The notes under the pieces are model-generated. The model saw nothing but the letters and a program-made list of their open reading frames with translations. It did no database searches and was not told where the DNA came from. 64,000 bases of DNA, taken from Skermanella pratensis (lineage in GTDB: Bacteria; Pseudomonadota; Alphaproteobacteria; Azospirillales; Azospirillaceae). A program made the position numbers and the translations under genes. Shown piece by piece: positions 19,200 through 28,655 of this stretch (position 1 is its first letter; every line of letters begins with the position of its first letter). The DNA lies in the NCBI RefSeq assembly GCF_008843145.1, contig NZ_CP030265.1, positions 4,953,001 to 5,017,000 on the forward strand, read 5' to 3'.

Positions 19200-19428
19200 C
19201 GACCTGGCTCTTGAGAATGCCGGGTATTTCGGCCTGTCCCCGTCGAGGGCCAATGCGATCGTCCGTGAAGTTGCTTCCGCGACCTCGCGATGGCGGACCG
19301 TCGCGGCGTCCCTCGGCGTCAAGCCGTCGGAGATCGACCGCATGGAAACCGCGTTCGAGCATGGCGAACTGCGGCTTGCGCTGAACGCCGGGAACATCCA
19401 TCCCGTTCCCAGCGCTCCGCCCTCCTGA
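19200..19428 (+). pseudogene. hipA remnant, 3' end
   Basis: An open frame without its own start reads DLALENAGYFGLSPSRANAI, then SRWRTVAASLGVKPSEIDRM and ETAFEHGELRLALNA, ending at TGA 19426-19428. This helical segment matches the C-terminus of HipA kinases of the hipBA type common in alphaproteobacteria. It is on the same strand as hipB and the hipA 5' remnant. About 1.6 kb of unrelated sequence separates the two ends. It ends 20 bp before the stop of gcvPB. Confidence 0.55.
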
Positions 19429-19447
19429 TCAGGTGACGGACGGAAGG

Positions 19448-21040
19448 TTACTCCGCCGCCTCCCGCCGCTCCACTTCCGGCACCCAGCGCAGCACCGGCT
19501 TGCGGGCCGCGCCCGTCTCGTCCAGGCGCCGCCTCGGAGTCATCCGCGGGGCGCCGAGGAAGTGGTCGGCGTCGCCGGACTTGGCGCGCTCGGCCAGCCC
19601 GCGCATCACCCGGATGAAGGCGTCCAGGCTCTGCTTGCTCTCGGTCTCGGTCGGCTCGATCAGGAAGGCGCCGTGGACGACCAGCGGGAAATACATGGTC
19701 ATCGGGTGGTAGCCCTCGTCGATCATCGCCTTCGCGAAGTCGAGCGTCGTCACCCCCGTCCCCTTCAGGAACCTGTCGTCGAACAGCGCCTCGTGCATGC
19801 ACGGCCCCTCGAACGAGGGCGTCATCACGTCGCCCAGGCTCGCCATCACGTAGTTGGCGTTGAGCACGGCGTCGCTTGCCACCTGCCGCAACCCGTCGGC
19901 GCCGTGGCTCAGGATATAGGCCAATGCCCGTACGAACATGCCCATCTGGCCGTGAAAGCCCTTCAGCCGGCCGAACTCCTTGCCGCTGGAGTCCTCGTCC
20001 GCACCGCTCTCCACCAGGGAGAAGCCGTCCGGTCCGTGGACCACGTAGGGCAAGGGCACGAACTTCGCCAGCGCGTCGGACAGCACGACCGGGCCGCTGC
20101 CCGGGCCGCCGCCGCCGTGGGGCGTGGAGAAGGTCTTGTGCAGGTTGATGTGCATCGCGTCGATGCCGAGGTCGGCGGGACGCACCCGGCCGACGATGGC
20201 GTTGAAGTTGGCGCCGTCGCAGTAGAAATAGGCGCCGGCCGCGTGCACCGCTTCCGCGATCTCGACGATGTCGCGCTCGAACAGCCCGCAGGTGTTCGGG
20301 TTGGTCAGCATGATCGCGGCGACGTCGTCGCCCAGCTTCGCCTTCAGCGCCTCGACATCGACCCGGCCGGTGGCATCAGCCGGGATCGCGTCCACGGTGA
20401 AGCCGCAGGCCGCCGCCGTCGCCGGGTTGGTGCCGTGGGCGGATTCGGGGACCAGGACGCGGCGACGCCGGCTGGTGCTGCCGTCGCGGTCCTCGATGGC
20501 GGCGCGGATCGACATCATGCCGCACAGCTCGCCGTGGGCTCCCGCCGCCGGCGACATCGCCACGGCCGGCATCCCGGTCAGCGTCTTCAGCCAGTGGGCC
20601 AGCGTGTCGATCAGCTCCAGGGCGCCCTGCACCGTCCGCTCCGGCTGGAGCGGATGGATGTCGCTGAAGCCCGGCAGGCGGGCCAGCTTCTCGTTCAGGC
20701 GCGGGTTGTGCTTCATGGTGCACGACCCCAGCGGATAGAGCCCGCTGTCGATCGCGAAGTTCTTCTGGGATAGCCGCGTGTAGTGGCGGATCACCTCGGG
20801 TTCGCTGAGGCCGGGCAGGCCGATCCGCCCGCGCTCCCGCACCGCTCCCAGGCGGCTCTTGACGGCGGGCGGCTTCGGCAGGTCCACGCCGGTGGTGCCG
20901 GGGCTGTCCTGTTCGAAGATCAAGGGTTCTTCCAGCATCAGCGCCCGGTTGCCGCTGATCGTGCCGGCCGCGGCGGAAGCGGCCCCGCCGCCCTCGACGC
21001 CGAGGGCGTCGACGTGGGTCTTGCGTCCCTGGGTATTCAT
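19448..21040 (-). CDS. gcvPB: Glycine dehydrogenase (decarboxylating) subunit 2
   Basis: The P-protein of the glycine cleavage system decarboxylates glycine and passes the aminomethyl group to lipoyl-GcvH. This is the PLP-carrying half of a split P-protein, 530 residues. The cofactor lysine lies in [29 protein letters not shown] and [12 protein letters not shown] are also typical. The ATG at 21040 overlaps the gcvPA stop by 4 bp. It is the last gene of the gcvT-H-PA-PB operon under the glycine riboswitch. Confidence 0.96.
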   Translation of the reverse strand: MNTQGRKTHVDALGVEGGGAASAAAGTISGNRALMLEEPLIFEQDSPGTTGVDLPKPPAVKSRLGAVRERGRIGLPGLSEPEVIRHYTRLSQKNFAIDSGLYPLGSCTMKHNPRLNEKLARLPGFSDIHPLQPERTVQGALELIDTLAHWLKTLTGMPAVAMSPAAGAHGELCGMMSIRAAIEDRDGSTSRRRRVLVPESAHGTNPATAAACGFTVDAIPADATGRVDVEALKAKLGDDVAAIMLTNPNTCGLFERDIVEIAEAVHAAGAYFYCDGANFNAIVGRVRPADLGIDAMHINLHKTFSTPHGGGGPGSGPVVLSDALAKFVPLPYVVHGPDGFSLVESGADEDSSGKEFGRLKGFHGQMGMFVRALAYILSHGADGLRQVASDAVLNANYVMASLGDVMTPSFEGPCMHEALFDDRFLKGTGVTTLDFAKAMIDEGYHPMTMYFPLVVHGAFLIEPTETESKQSLDAFIRVMRGLAERAKSGDADHFLGAPRMTPRRRLDETGAARKPVLRWVPEVERREAAE

Positions 21041-22386
21041 GACAGTGCTTCCTTCAGGCCGGAGGCCAGGGCATCCATGTCGGCGTCGGTGTTGGTCTCG
21101 GTCGCGGCCACCAGCAGCAGGTCGGCCAGGGCCTCGTCGCCCGGATAGAGGCGGGAAACCGGGACGCCGCCCAGGATGCCGGCCTTGGCCAGCTTGTTGA
21201 CCACCTTCGCGGCGGGCTTCTTCAGGCGCACGGCGAACTCGTTGAAGAAGCTGTCGCTGACCACCTCGACGCCCTTCAGCGCGTCCAGCCGGTCGGCGAG
21301 TTGCACCGCCTTGGCGTGGTTGATCCTGGCCAGCCGGCCGAAGCCCTCCTCGCCCAGCAGGCTCATGTGGATCGTGAAGGCCAGCGCGCACAGTCCGCTG
21401 TTGGTGCAGATGTTGCTGGTCGCCTTCTCGCGCCGGATATGCTGCTCGCGGGTGGACAGCGTCAGGACCCAGCCGCGCCGGCCCTCGGCATCCACGGTCT
21501 GGCCGGTCAGGCGGCCGGGCATGTGGCGGACATACTTGTCGCGCGTCGCGAACAGGCCGACATAGGGACCGCCGAAGTTCAGCGCGTTGCCGATCGATTG
21601 CCCCTCGGCCACGACGATGTCGGCGCCCATCTCGCCCGGCGGGGTCAGCAGCCCCAGCGACACCACTTCCGCGACCGCGACGATCAGCAGCGCGCCCTTG
21701 GCGTGGACGGCGGCGGCAAGGTCGGTCAGGTCGCGAACCTGTCCGAAGAAGCCGGGGTTCTGCACGACGACGCAGGAGGTCTTGTCGTCGACCAGGGCCG
21801 CCAGGTCCTCCTTCCCCTCGGCATCAGCAGGGGCCGCGACCACCTCGAACCCGTGGAATCGGGCGTTGGTCGCCGTCACGTCGCGGTAATGCGGGTGAAG
21901 GCCGCCGGACAGCACGGCACGGCTGCGCCGGGTCACCCGGTTCGCCATCATGACCGCCTCGGCGCAGGAGGTGGCGCCGTCATAGAGCGAGGCGTTCGCC
22001 ACATCCATGCCGGTGATCAGGGCCACCTGGGTCTGGAACTCGAACAGGTACTGGAGCGTGCCCTGGGTGACCTCCGGCTGGTAGGGCGTGTAGGAGGTCA
22101 GGAACTCGCCGCGCTGGATCAGGTGGTCGACCGCCGCCGGTACGTGGTGGCGGTAGGCGCCGGCGCCGAGGAAGCTGGGCACGCTGCCGGCCGCCACGTT
22201 CTTCGCCGCCATGCCGGCGATCATCCGCTCGACCTCCATCTCCCCGGCATGAGGGGCGAGGCCCTCGATCGGCGCCGCCAGCCGGGCCGATTCCGGCACG
22301 TCGCGGAACAGGCTGTCGACCGAGGGCACGCCGATGGTGGCGAGCATCGACCGGCGGTCGGCCTCGGTCAGGGGCAGGTAGCGCAT
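21037..22386 (-). CDS. gcvPA: Glycine dehydrogenase (decarboxylating) subunit 1
   Basis: The N-terminal half of the split P-protein, 449 residues, forming an alpha2beta2 enzyme with GcvPB. It has the family landmarks [38 protein letters not shown] and [13 protein letters not shown]. It lacks the PLP lysine, as expected for this subunit. The start codon overlaps the gcvH stop, and the stop overlaps the gcvPB start, so translation is coupled through the operon. Confidence 0.96.
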   Translation of the reverse strand: MRYLPLTEADRRSMLATIGVPSVDSLFRDVPESARLAAPIEGLAPHAGEMEVERMIAGMAAKNVAAGSVPSFLGAGAYRHHVPAAVDHLIQRGEFLTSYTPYQPEVTQGTLQYLFEFQTQVALITGMDVANASLYDGATSCAEAVMMANRVTRRSRAVLSGGLHPHYRDVTATNARFHGFEVVAAPADAEGKEDLAALVDDKTSCVVVQNPGFFGQVRDLTDLAAAVHAKGALLIVAVAEVVSLGLLTPPGEMGADIVVAEGQSIGNALNFGGPYVGLFATRDKYVRHMPGRLTGQTVDAEGRRGWVLTLSTREQHIRREKATSNICTNSGLCALAFTIHMSLLGEEGFGRLARINHAKAVQLADRLDALKGVEVVSDSFFNEFAVRLKKPAAKVVNKLAKAGILGGVPVSRLYPGDEALADLLLVAATETNTDADMDALASGLKEALS

Positions 22387-22762
22387 CAGTGCAGGCCCTC
22401 GCAGTATTCCTGGTAGGCCGCCTCGTCCATCAGGTCGTCCAGGTCGGATTGGTTCTCGATGCGCAGCTTGACGAACCAGCCCTCGCCCATGGGGTCGCGG
22501 TTGACCAGGGCCGGGTCGTCGGCCAGCGCCTCGTTGACCTCGACCACGTCGCCGGCGACCGGCGCGTAGACCTCGCTGGCGGCCTTGACCGACTCGACCA
22601 CGGCGGCTTCCTTGCCGGCGACGACGTTGCGGCCGATCTCGGGCAGTTCGACGAAGACCACGTCGCCCAATTGCTTCTGGCATAGTCGGATATCCCGACG
22701 GTGGCGACGTCACCCTCGACGCGGATCCACTCGTGGTCCTTGGTGAACTTGATGGTGCTCAT
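22386..22762 (-). CDS. gcvH: GcvH lipoyl-carrier protein (apparent one-base frameshift)
   Basis: GcvH shuttles the aminomethyl group on a lipoyl-lysine. The start at 22762 gives [28 protein letters not shown], then the frame breaks near 22679-22681. The rest continues in another frame with [13 protein letters not shown] and [14 protein letters not shown], which holds the lipoylated lysine. One extra G in the CTGGC stretch (plus strand) would give ...[12 protein letters not shown]... and a normal 125-residue protein. Both halves are perfectly conserved, so an assembly error is as likely as a real mutation. Confidence 0.85.
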
Positions 22763-22815
22763 GGCGGATATCCCGGAATTGAAAACCTGAGGAAGAAGGA
22801 CGGCCGGAGAAACGC

Positions 22816-23936
22816 TTATCCCCGGTAATAACGCTGGGCGACGAAGGGCATCTCGGCGACCTTGGCCGGAATCGCCTTGCCCCGGACCATCAGGTTGACC
22901 GGCGTGCCCGGCGCCGCGGCTGGGGTCGCCACGTAGCCCATCGCGACCGGGCCGTTGAGGCTGGGGCCGAAGCCGCCGCTGGTGACTTCGCCGATGGAAG
23001 CGCCCGAGGCGTCGGTGACCTGGGTATGCTCGCGGGCGGGCGCCCGACCGTCCGGGCGGATGCCGACGCGGCGGCGCGCGGTCCCGTTGGCCAACTGGTC
23101 CAGGATCACGCCGGCGCCGGGGAAGCCGCCCTCGGCGCGGCGGCGCTTGCCGATCACCCAGTTCAGGCCGGCCTCGACCGGGGTGGTAGCGGTGTCGATA
23201 TCATGGCCGTAGAGGCACAGCCCGGCTTCGAGCCGCAGCGAGTCGCGCGCCCCCAGCCCGATCGCCTCGACCTCGGCCTCGGCCAGCAGCAGGCGGGCGA
23301 TGGTGTCGGCCAGCGCGTCGGGAACCGAGATCTCGTAGCCGTCCTCCCCGGTGTAGCCGGAGCGGGTGATCAGCACGGCGACGCCGCGGAAGTCGGCCTC
23401 GATCGCGCTCATGAACTTCATGGCCGCGGCTTCGGGCACGAACCGGGACAGCACGTCGGCCGCCCGGGGACCCTGGAGCGCCAGCAGTGCGCGCTCGCCC
23501 AGGTACTCGACCGCGATCCGGTCACCGATGTGGCGGCGCAGATGGGCGATGTCGGCCGCCTTGCAGGAGGCGTTGACGACCAGGAACAGGTGGTCGCCCA
23601 TGTTGGTGATCATCAGGTCGTCCAGGATGCCGCCCTGCTCGTTGGTGAACAGGCTGTAGCGCATCCGTCCCTGCCCCAGCGCCTGGACGTCGCCGGGCAC
23701 AAGCGTCTCCAGAGCCGCCGCCGCACCCTCGCCGATCAGGCGGACCTGGCCCATGTGCGAGACGTCGAACAACCCGCGCCCGCGCGGGTATGGAGATGTT
23801 CCTTGAGGATGCCCAGGGGGTACTGGACCGGCATGTCGTAGCCGGCGAAGGGCACCATCTTGGCGCCCAGTTCCACATGAAGGGCGTGGAGCGGCGTCGT
23901 GAGCAGGGGGGCGTCACCGCCAGTTGAGTCACTCAA
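22816..23936 (-). CDS. gcvT: GcvT aminomethyltransferase (apparent one-base frameshift)
   Basis: GcvT releases ammonia from the aminomethyl-lipoyl arm and makes methylene-tetrahydrofolate. The likely start is a TTG at 23936 after an AGGA site, giving [19 protein letters not shown] and [20 protein letters not shown]. The frame breaks near 23773-23775 in a CCC run. It then resumes as [15 protein letters not shown] through to YRG at the end. Adding one base gives exactly 373 residues, the usual length. It is the first gene behind the glycine riboswitch. Confidence 0.85.
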
Positions 23937-23974
23937 GGAACATTTCCTCCGACAGGTTTCCGGTCCGCGCGAAC

Positions 23975-24212
23975 GGCGCGGCCACGGCCCCCTCTGTCGC
24001 GGACCTGAGAGATTCACCGGCGCGCCGTTCGGCGTCGCCAGCTTACTCCTTCGGTGAGGCCTGCCCGAGTCGGAACGACCGACCGGCATCCTGCTTTCCA
24101 GAGTGCTTCCCTCTGCGGTCCTTTTGCCTGAGAGTTTCCGGGGGCGGTTGCTCCTTCGGCGCCACCGGGACGAACGGCCCGGCGATCTCTCCCGCGAGAG
24201 GTCTTCAGCATG
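23975..24212 (-). promoter_or_regulatory. Tandem glycine riboswitch controlling gcvT-H-PA-PB
   Basis: Two glycine aptamers are visible on the minus strand. The first (about 24203-24098) has GGCGCCGAAGGAGCAA and CTCTCAGGCAAAAGGACCG. The second (about 24090-23988) has CACCGAAGGAGTAAGC and AATCTCTCAGGTCCGCGAC. The CCGAAGGaG plus CTCAGG pair is the hallmark of the glycine-binding core. The tandem copy ends about 50 bp before the gcvT start. In known cases glycine binding turns expression of gcv genes on. Confidence 0.93.
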
Positions 24213-24219
24213 TTGGCCT

Positions 24220-24247
24220 AAGCTAACTGGTGCGGTGCGAAAGTCAA
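24220..24247 (-). promoter_or_regulatory. Candidate sigma70 promoter for the gcv operon
   Basis: On the minus strand TTGACT (24247-24242) is followed, after 16 bp, by TAGCTT (24225-24220). The -35 box is strong and the -10 box weak. The predicted start would fall just before the first aptamer of the riboswitch, which supports the call. Confidence 0.45.
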
Positions 24248-24295
24248 CGCACGTCTGCCGTTTCCCCTGCGGCATCCGCGCAGTATAGAGCCCCC

Positions 24296-25171
24296 ATGAT
24301 CCTTCAGTTCATCCATGTGGTCTGGCCGATCTTCGCGTGCGCCGGGCTGGGTTGGCTATGGCAGCGCCTGGGCCAGCCATTCGACGAGAAGTCGGTCTCG
24401 GCCCTGGTGGCGTACCTGGGGGTGCCCAGCCTGCTGCTGACCTCCCTGTCGAAGACCGAGGTGCGGCTCGACGTGCTGCTGGAGACGCTGCTCGCCGGCA
24501 GCCTGGCCCTGGCGCTCTGCGCCGCCGCCGGGGCCGCGGTGCTGAAGCTGGCCCGGCTGCCGGTGCGGCCCTACCTGCCCTCGATCATCCATCCCAACAC
24601 CGGCAACCTGGGACTGCCGATCGTCTTCTTCGCCCTGGGCGAACCGGCCATGCCCTACGCCATAGCCTTCTCCACCCTGGTCCAGATCAGCCATTTCACG
24701 GTCGGCGTCGGGCTGGCCTCCGGCCAGATGTCGTGGCGCACCGTGCTCGCTTCGCCGCCGCTCTACTCGCTGGCGGTGGCTCTGGCGCTGATCGGCACCG
24801 GCACGCCGCTGCCCTGGTGGGTGCTGGACGTCACGGGCCTGCTCGGCGGACTGACCGTGCCGCTGATGCTCCTGCTGCTCGGCGGGTCGCTGGCGAAGCT
24901 GAAGCTGTACCGGCTGGGCCGGCCGGCGGCGCTGTCCTGCCTCCGCGTCGGGCTGGGGCTGGGAGCCGGCCTGGCCGTGTCGAAGGCCCTGGGGTTGGAC
25001 CCGCTGCCGGCGGGAGCGCTGGTGATCCAGTGCGCGATGCCGGTCGCCGTTTTCAGCTATCTGTTCGCCGTCCGTTACAACGGCCCGGCGGACGAGGTCG
25101 CCGGCATGATCCTGATCTCCACCCTGCTGGCGCTGGCGGCCTTGCCGCTGATCCTGATGGCCGCGGCGTGA
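24296..25171 (+). CDS. AEC-family transporter
   Basis: A 291-residue inner-membrane protein with about ten hydrophobic helices in a 5+5 arrangement. The family-typical segment [19 protein letters not shown] and the C-terminal [17 protein letters not shown] are present. Members of the auxin efflux carrier family move organic anions such as malate; the substrate here is unknown. It is divergent from the glycine riboswitch. The ATG at 24296 lies about 80 bp from the start of the riboswitch leader. Confidence 0.88.
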   Translation: MILQFIHVVWPIFACAGLGWLWQRLGQPFDEKSVSALVAYLGVPSLLLTSLSKTEVRLDVLLETLLAGSLALALCAAAGAAVLKLARLPVRPYLPSIIHPNTGNLGLPIVFFALGEPAMPYAIAFSTLVQISHFTVGVGLASGQMSWRTVLASPPLYSLAVALALIGTGTPLPWWVLDVTGLLGGLTVPLMLLLLGGSLAKLKLYRLGRPAALSCLRVGLGLGAGLAVSKALGLDPLPAGALVIQCAMPVAVFSYLFAVRYNGPADEVAGMILISTLLALAALPLILMAAA

Positions 25172-25272
25172 GGGGGCATCGCAGGCATTCCGGCGCCGCG
25201 CTTGACCCCCGCGGCGCACCGCCGATATTCGGGTATGGGTTTACGTATACGTAACATAGAGCACAGGTCCAG

Positions 25273-25860
25273 ATGCCGCTTTCACCACCTGCCCCGCGCG
25301 AGCATATCCATACCCGCCGGGTGACCTGCCAGGGGTTCCGCCGGACCGACGGGCTGTGGGACATCGAGGGCCATATCACCGACGTCAAGACCTACCCGTT
25401 CGAGAACGACTTCCGCGGTCCGATCGAGCCGGGCGATCCGATCCACGACATGTGGATCCGGCTGACGTTGGACGACCGGTTCGAGGTCAGGGCGGTCGAG
25501 GCGGTGACCGACAAGAGCCCCTATGCGGTGTGCCCGGCGATCACGCCCAACTTCCAACGGCTGATCGGATTGCGCATCCGCTCCGGGTGGACCCAGAAGG
25601 TCAAGGAACTGCTGGGCGGCGTCGAGGGCTGCACCCATCTGGTCGAACTGCTGGGGCCGGTCGCCACGACGGCGTTCCAGACGATCTTCCCCGTGCTGGC
25701 GCGCGAACGGGCGCGGGGCGGGTCGGTGGACGGCGATTCGCCATCCGCTCCCGCCGCGCGCAAACGCCCGCCGCTGCTGCTCGACACCTGCCACGCGTTT
25801 CGGAGCGACGGCGAGGTCACCCGGAAACAGTGGCCGGAACATTATACCGGCAACGACTGA
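25273..25860 (+). CDS. DUF2889 family protein
   Basis: The product is 195 residues and follows the DUF2889 pattern: an opening HTRRVTCQGFRRTDGLWDIEGHITD, a central HDMWIRLTLDDRF and a Cys-containing CPAITPNFQRLIGLRIRSGW. The family is found mostly in proteobacteria and has no established role, although some members sit near aromatic or hydrolase gene sets. Here it stands alone between an AEC transporter and a ribbon-helix-helix gene. Confidence 0.8.
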   Translation: MPLSPPAPREHIHTRRVTCQGFRRTDGLWDIEGHITDVKTYPFENDFRGPIEPGDPIHDMWIRLTLDDRFEVRAVEAVTDKSPYAVCPAITPNFQRLIGLRIRSGWTQKVKELLGGVEGCTHLVELLGPVATTAFQTIFPVLARERARGGSVDGDSPSAPAARKRPPLLLDTCHAFRSDGEVTRKQWPEHYTGND

Positions 25861-25870
25861 ACCCCGGCGA

Positions 25871-26311
25871 TTACTCGGCGGCGTCCGGCGTCTCGAACGG
25901 TGTCTGGTGGAACGGTTCGCCATGCCCGTGGGAGGCCCGGGCATGTCCCTCCTCGGTGGCGGCCGCCCGGAAATAGGCCAGGGCGAAGACCCGGATCGCG
26001 GCGGTCAGGGACGTGGCCGGCTCCTTCCGCTCGCTGATCTGGGTGCATAGCGTGTGGATGGTGATGCGCTCGCGCCGGCAGATGTCGTACAGGGCGTCCC
26101 ACATGAAGGGCTCGAGCCGGCAACTGGTCCGGTGCCCCGCGACGGTGACGTTCCGGCTGACCAGCGTGCTCGGCTTCATGGCCGCCTCCAACCGGGAAAT
26201 CCCGGGTTCCTCGCGCTCCGTCGCGAAATCGGCGGGCTGGTTGTCACGAGCGCCCGCCGGTTCGGAGGCGACCTCTGGCGCCGGGACGGCTAGCGCCTGA
26301 TCAGAATGCAT
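25871..26311 (-). CDS. Ribbon-helix-helix domain protein (RHH_4 type)
   Basis: The product is 146 residues. The conserved part (about 50-115) reads SRNVTVAGHRTSCRLEPFMWDALYDICRRERITIHTL. This is the RHH_4 pattern of small DNA-binding proteins widespread in Rhodospirillales and rhizobia. The N-terminal 45 residues and the C-terminal tail are low complexity. A GAGGGA site precedes the ATG at 26311. The regulatory target is unknown. It converges on the DUF2889 gene, 10 bp apart. Confidence 0.78.
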   Translation of the reverse strand: MHSDQALAVPAPEVASEPAGARDNQPADFATEREEPGISRLEAAMKPSTLVSRNVTVAGHRTSCRLEPFMWDALYDICRRERITIHTLCTQISERKEPATSLTAAIRVFALAYFRAAATEEGHARASHGHGEPFHQTPFETPDAAE

Positions 26312-26546
26312 GCGGTGAATCCCTCTTAATCGATCTCACGGAATACGCCGCCGTCCGACCGACAGGGTCCTCGAAAACCCATATCAGCCGAATGGTTGCG
26401 CAGGTGTGACTTTACGCACTTTCGAGGTAATTTCAACCGATGTCATATACCCTTTGGAAGATATTTCTCCATTACTACTATCGCTATGGTTGCTCTTGTA
26501 TGCAGTCTTCCGCTGCTTGCATTCCGGGGAGCGTCCTCTTCCCGGA

Positions 26547-26843
26547 TCAGGCATCCTCCGCGGGTGTCAGCGTCTTGAGACTCAGCGCGTGGACCCGCTC
26601 GCGCAGCTCGTCCGCGACCGCCTCGTAGACCAGGCGCTGGCGGGCGACCCGGGATTTCCCGTCGAAGGCGTCCGACACGATCAGGATGTTGAAATGGGTC
26701 TCGCCCAGGGGGTCCGCGCCGGCATGGCCGGCATGGCGATGGGAGTCATCGACGATTTCCAGCCGACTCGGGCGAAGGATCTCGGTCAGCTTGGTGCGCA
26801 TGCGCGTCGCATAGTCCCCGGACTGGGTCGCCGTATTGGTCAT
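26547..26843 (-). CDS. BolA-family protein
   Basis: A 98-residue protein with the BolA fold signature: RMRTKLTEILRPSRLEIVDDSHRHAGH, then GETHFNILIVSDAFDGKSRVARQRLVYEAVADEL. BolA proteins pair with monothiol glutaredoxins in iron-sulfur cluster handling. The conserved histidine region is intact. It is divergent from the EamA gene and close to the J-domain/cobST group, an arrangement often seen in alphaproteobacteria. About 235 bp upstream of the RHH gene carry no recognisable ORF. Confidence 0.88.
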   Translation of the reverse strand: MTNTATQSGDYATRMRTKLTEILRPSRLEIVDDSHRHAGHAGADPLGETHFNILIVSDAFDGKSRVARQRLVYEAVADELRERVHALSLKTLTPAEDA

Positions 26844-26963
26844 GATGAAACCGCCTTGCCCATGGGGCTGTTGAGGTGCGTGGTCCGATGGGCGGCGGAT
26901 CGGCATCCGCCGCCCCGGGAAAAGTGCTATCGTCCCGTTCCCGCTGTCAAGGAAGCCCCCTGA

Positions 26964-27941
26964 TTGTCCAATCCCGGTCCCACCCGGTCCCCCCTTCCCT
27001 CCCCGGGACCCCCGTCCGGCACGGCCGGGGCCGGGGCGAGCGCCACGGTCACGGCCCGAAGCGCCTACCTGCTGCTGGGGACCGTCATCCTGCTCTGGGG
27101 GATCAACTGGCCGGTCATGAAGCTCGGCCTGGCAGACATCCCGCCCATGACCTTCGCCGTGATCCGGATGGTGCTGGGCGCGCTCTGCATGTTCGGCGTG
27201 CTGGCGGTGCGCGGCGGCATCCGCCTGCCCGACCGCCACGACCTGCCGATCGTTCTGTCGGTCGGCCTGCTCCAGATGGGGGCGTTCCTGGCTCTGGTGA
27301 CGGTGGCGCTCCAGTTCGTGCCGGCCGGCCGGTCCTCTATCCTGGCATACACCACCGCCCTGTGGGTGGTGCCGGGCGCCGCGATATTCCTGGGCGAACG
27401 GCTGGGCGGCCGGCGCCTGGTCGGGTTCCTGCTCGGGATGGCGGGCGTGGCGGTGATGTTCAACCCGGCGGCGTTCGACTGGACCGACCGCGACGTTCTG
27501 ATCGGCAACGGCCTGCTGATGCTTGCAGCGCTGGCCTGGGCCGCCCAGATCATACAGGTGCGCGGCCATATCTGGCACGCGTCGCCCCTTCAACTCGCAC
27601 CCTGGCAATTCACGGTCGCGGCGGTCGCCCTTCTGCCGTTCGCCATCTTCCTGGATGCCGGCAAATCCATCAATTGGACCGGGCAACTGGCCGCGGTACT
27701 GTTCTACAATGCGCCGATCGCCACGGCGTTCTGCTTCTGGGCGGTGGTCACGGTCAACCGTGCCCTGCCCGCCATCACCACGTCGCTGGGCACGCTCGGC
27801 GTACCGGTCGCGGGCGTCTTCGCCTCGGCCGTGATGCTGGGGGAACCGGTGACGCTGACCAACCTGACGGGACTGGTGCTGATCCTCGGGGGGCTGGCCT
27901 GGCTGGCCCTCGCCGACGGCAGGCCGTCCTCCGCGCGATAG
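26964..27941 (+). CDS. EamA/DMT-family transporter
   Basis: The product is 325 residues with ten predicted helices formed by two EamA repeats. The first starts YLLLGTVILLWGINWPVMKLGL and the second LLMLAALAWAAQIIQVRG. Family members export amino acids, nucleobases or other metabolites; the substrate is not known here. The open frame starts with TTG at 26964, preceded by AAGGAAG. The Pro/Gly-rich first 35 residues may partly be untranslated, so the true start is uncertain. Confidence 0.85.
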   Translation: MSNPGPTRSPLPSPGPPSGTAGAGASATVTARSAYLLLGTVILLWGINWPVMKLGLADIPPMTFAVIRMVLGALCMFGVLAVRGGIRLPDRHDLPIVLSVGLLQMGAFLALVTVALQFVPAGRSSILAYTTALWVVPGAAIFLGERLGGRRLVGFLLGMAGVAVMFNPAAFDWTDRDVLIGNGLLMLAALAWAAQIIQVRGHIWHASPLQLAPWQFTVAAVALLPFAIFLDAGKSINWTGQLAAVLFYNAPIATAFCFWAVVTVNRALPAITTSLGTLGVPVAGVFASAVMLGEPVTLTNLTGLVLILGGLAWLALADGRPSSAR

Positions 27942-27997
27942 CCGCGCTGCGAGCGGGGATGCTTGCCAGCGCCTCAACCTCTGACCATACTTTTCCG

Positions 27998-28594
27998 ATG
28001 CACAAGAACCGTGTCCAATACTCGACCCGTTTTTCCGAGGAGGCGTCGCCGGCGGCCCGCTGCTGCGACATGCCGACGTGCACGGCCACGGGCGAGTACC
28101 GGGCGCCAAAGGGACGCGAGCGCCTGAACGAGTATTTCTGGTTCTGCCTGGAGCACGTGCGCGAGTACAACAAGGCGTGGGACTATTACGCCGGCATGTC
28201 GGAGCGCGAGATCGAGCGGCACGTCCGCAGCGACGTGACGTGGCAGCGGCCGACCTGGCCGATGGGCTTCTGGCGCACCCGCGAACGGGCGATGCACGAC
28301 GAGGCGATGCGCCAGTACGGTTTCCGCGACGCCGGCGAGGGGACCGGCGCCCGGGGAAACGGCCGCAACGGCCACGCCAACGGCGCCGCCAACCGGATGC
28401 GCACCCCCGAGGAGGAGGCGCTGGCCGACCTCGACCTGGAACCGCCTGTGGACTTTGCGCGGATCAAGGCCAGGTATCGGGAACTCGCCAAGATCCACCA
28501 TCCCGACATCAATGGTGGCGACAAGACCGCGGAAGAGACGTTAAAACGGATAAACAGGGCCTACACGGTGCTGAAAACCAGCTATGGGGCCTGA
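27998..28594 (+). CDS. J-domain (DnaJ-like) protein
   Basis: A 198-residue protein. The J domain is C-terminal (about 140-198) and carries the essential HPD tripeptide in [14 protein letters not shown]. The N-terminal half has a Cys/His-containing segment, [18 protein letters not shown], and a conserved [20 protein letters not shown]. This architecture is typical of the alphaproteobacterial J protein encoded just upstream of cobS. It may assist the CobS/CobT chelatase, but this is inferred from neighbourhood alone. Confidence 0.87.
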   Translation: MHKNRVQYSTRFSEEASPAARCCDMPTCTATGEYRAPKGRERLNEYFWFCLEHVREYNKAWDYYAGMSEREIERHVRSDVTWQRPTWPMGFWRTRERAMHDEAMRQYGFRDAGEGTGARGNGRNGHANGAANRMRTPEEEALADLDLEPPVDFARIKARYRELAKIHHPDINGGDKTAEETLKRINRAYTVLKTSYGA

Positions 28595-28655
28595 GACGGC
28601 TTCCTCTGGGAAACCTCCGCATGAAAGAACCGGCGCCCAAGCCGTCCATCAACCG

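Noticed and set aside
23522-24275. Minus-strand frames covering the glycine riboswitch and the start of gcvT
   Set aside because: The riboswitch cores explain the upstream part. The frame only reads sensibly from the TTG at 23936.
26406-26546. Possible short membrane peptide (YPLEDISPLLLSLWLLLYAVF) at the start of a plus-strand frame
   Set aside because: The frame runs on through bolA on the opposite strand. The hydrophobic run falls in an AT-richer spacer with no ribosome site.
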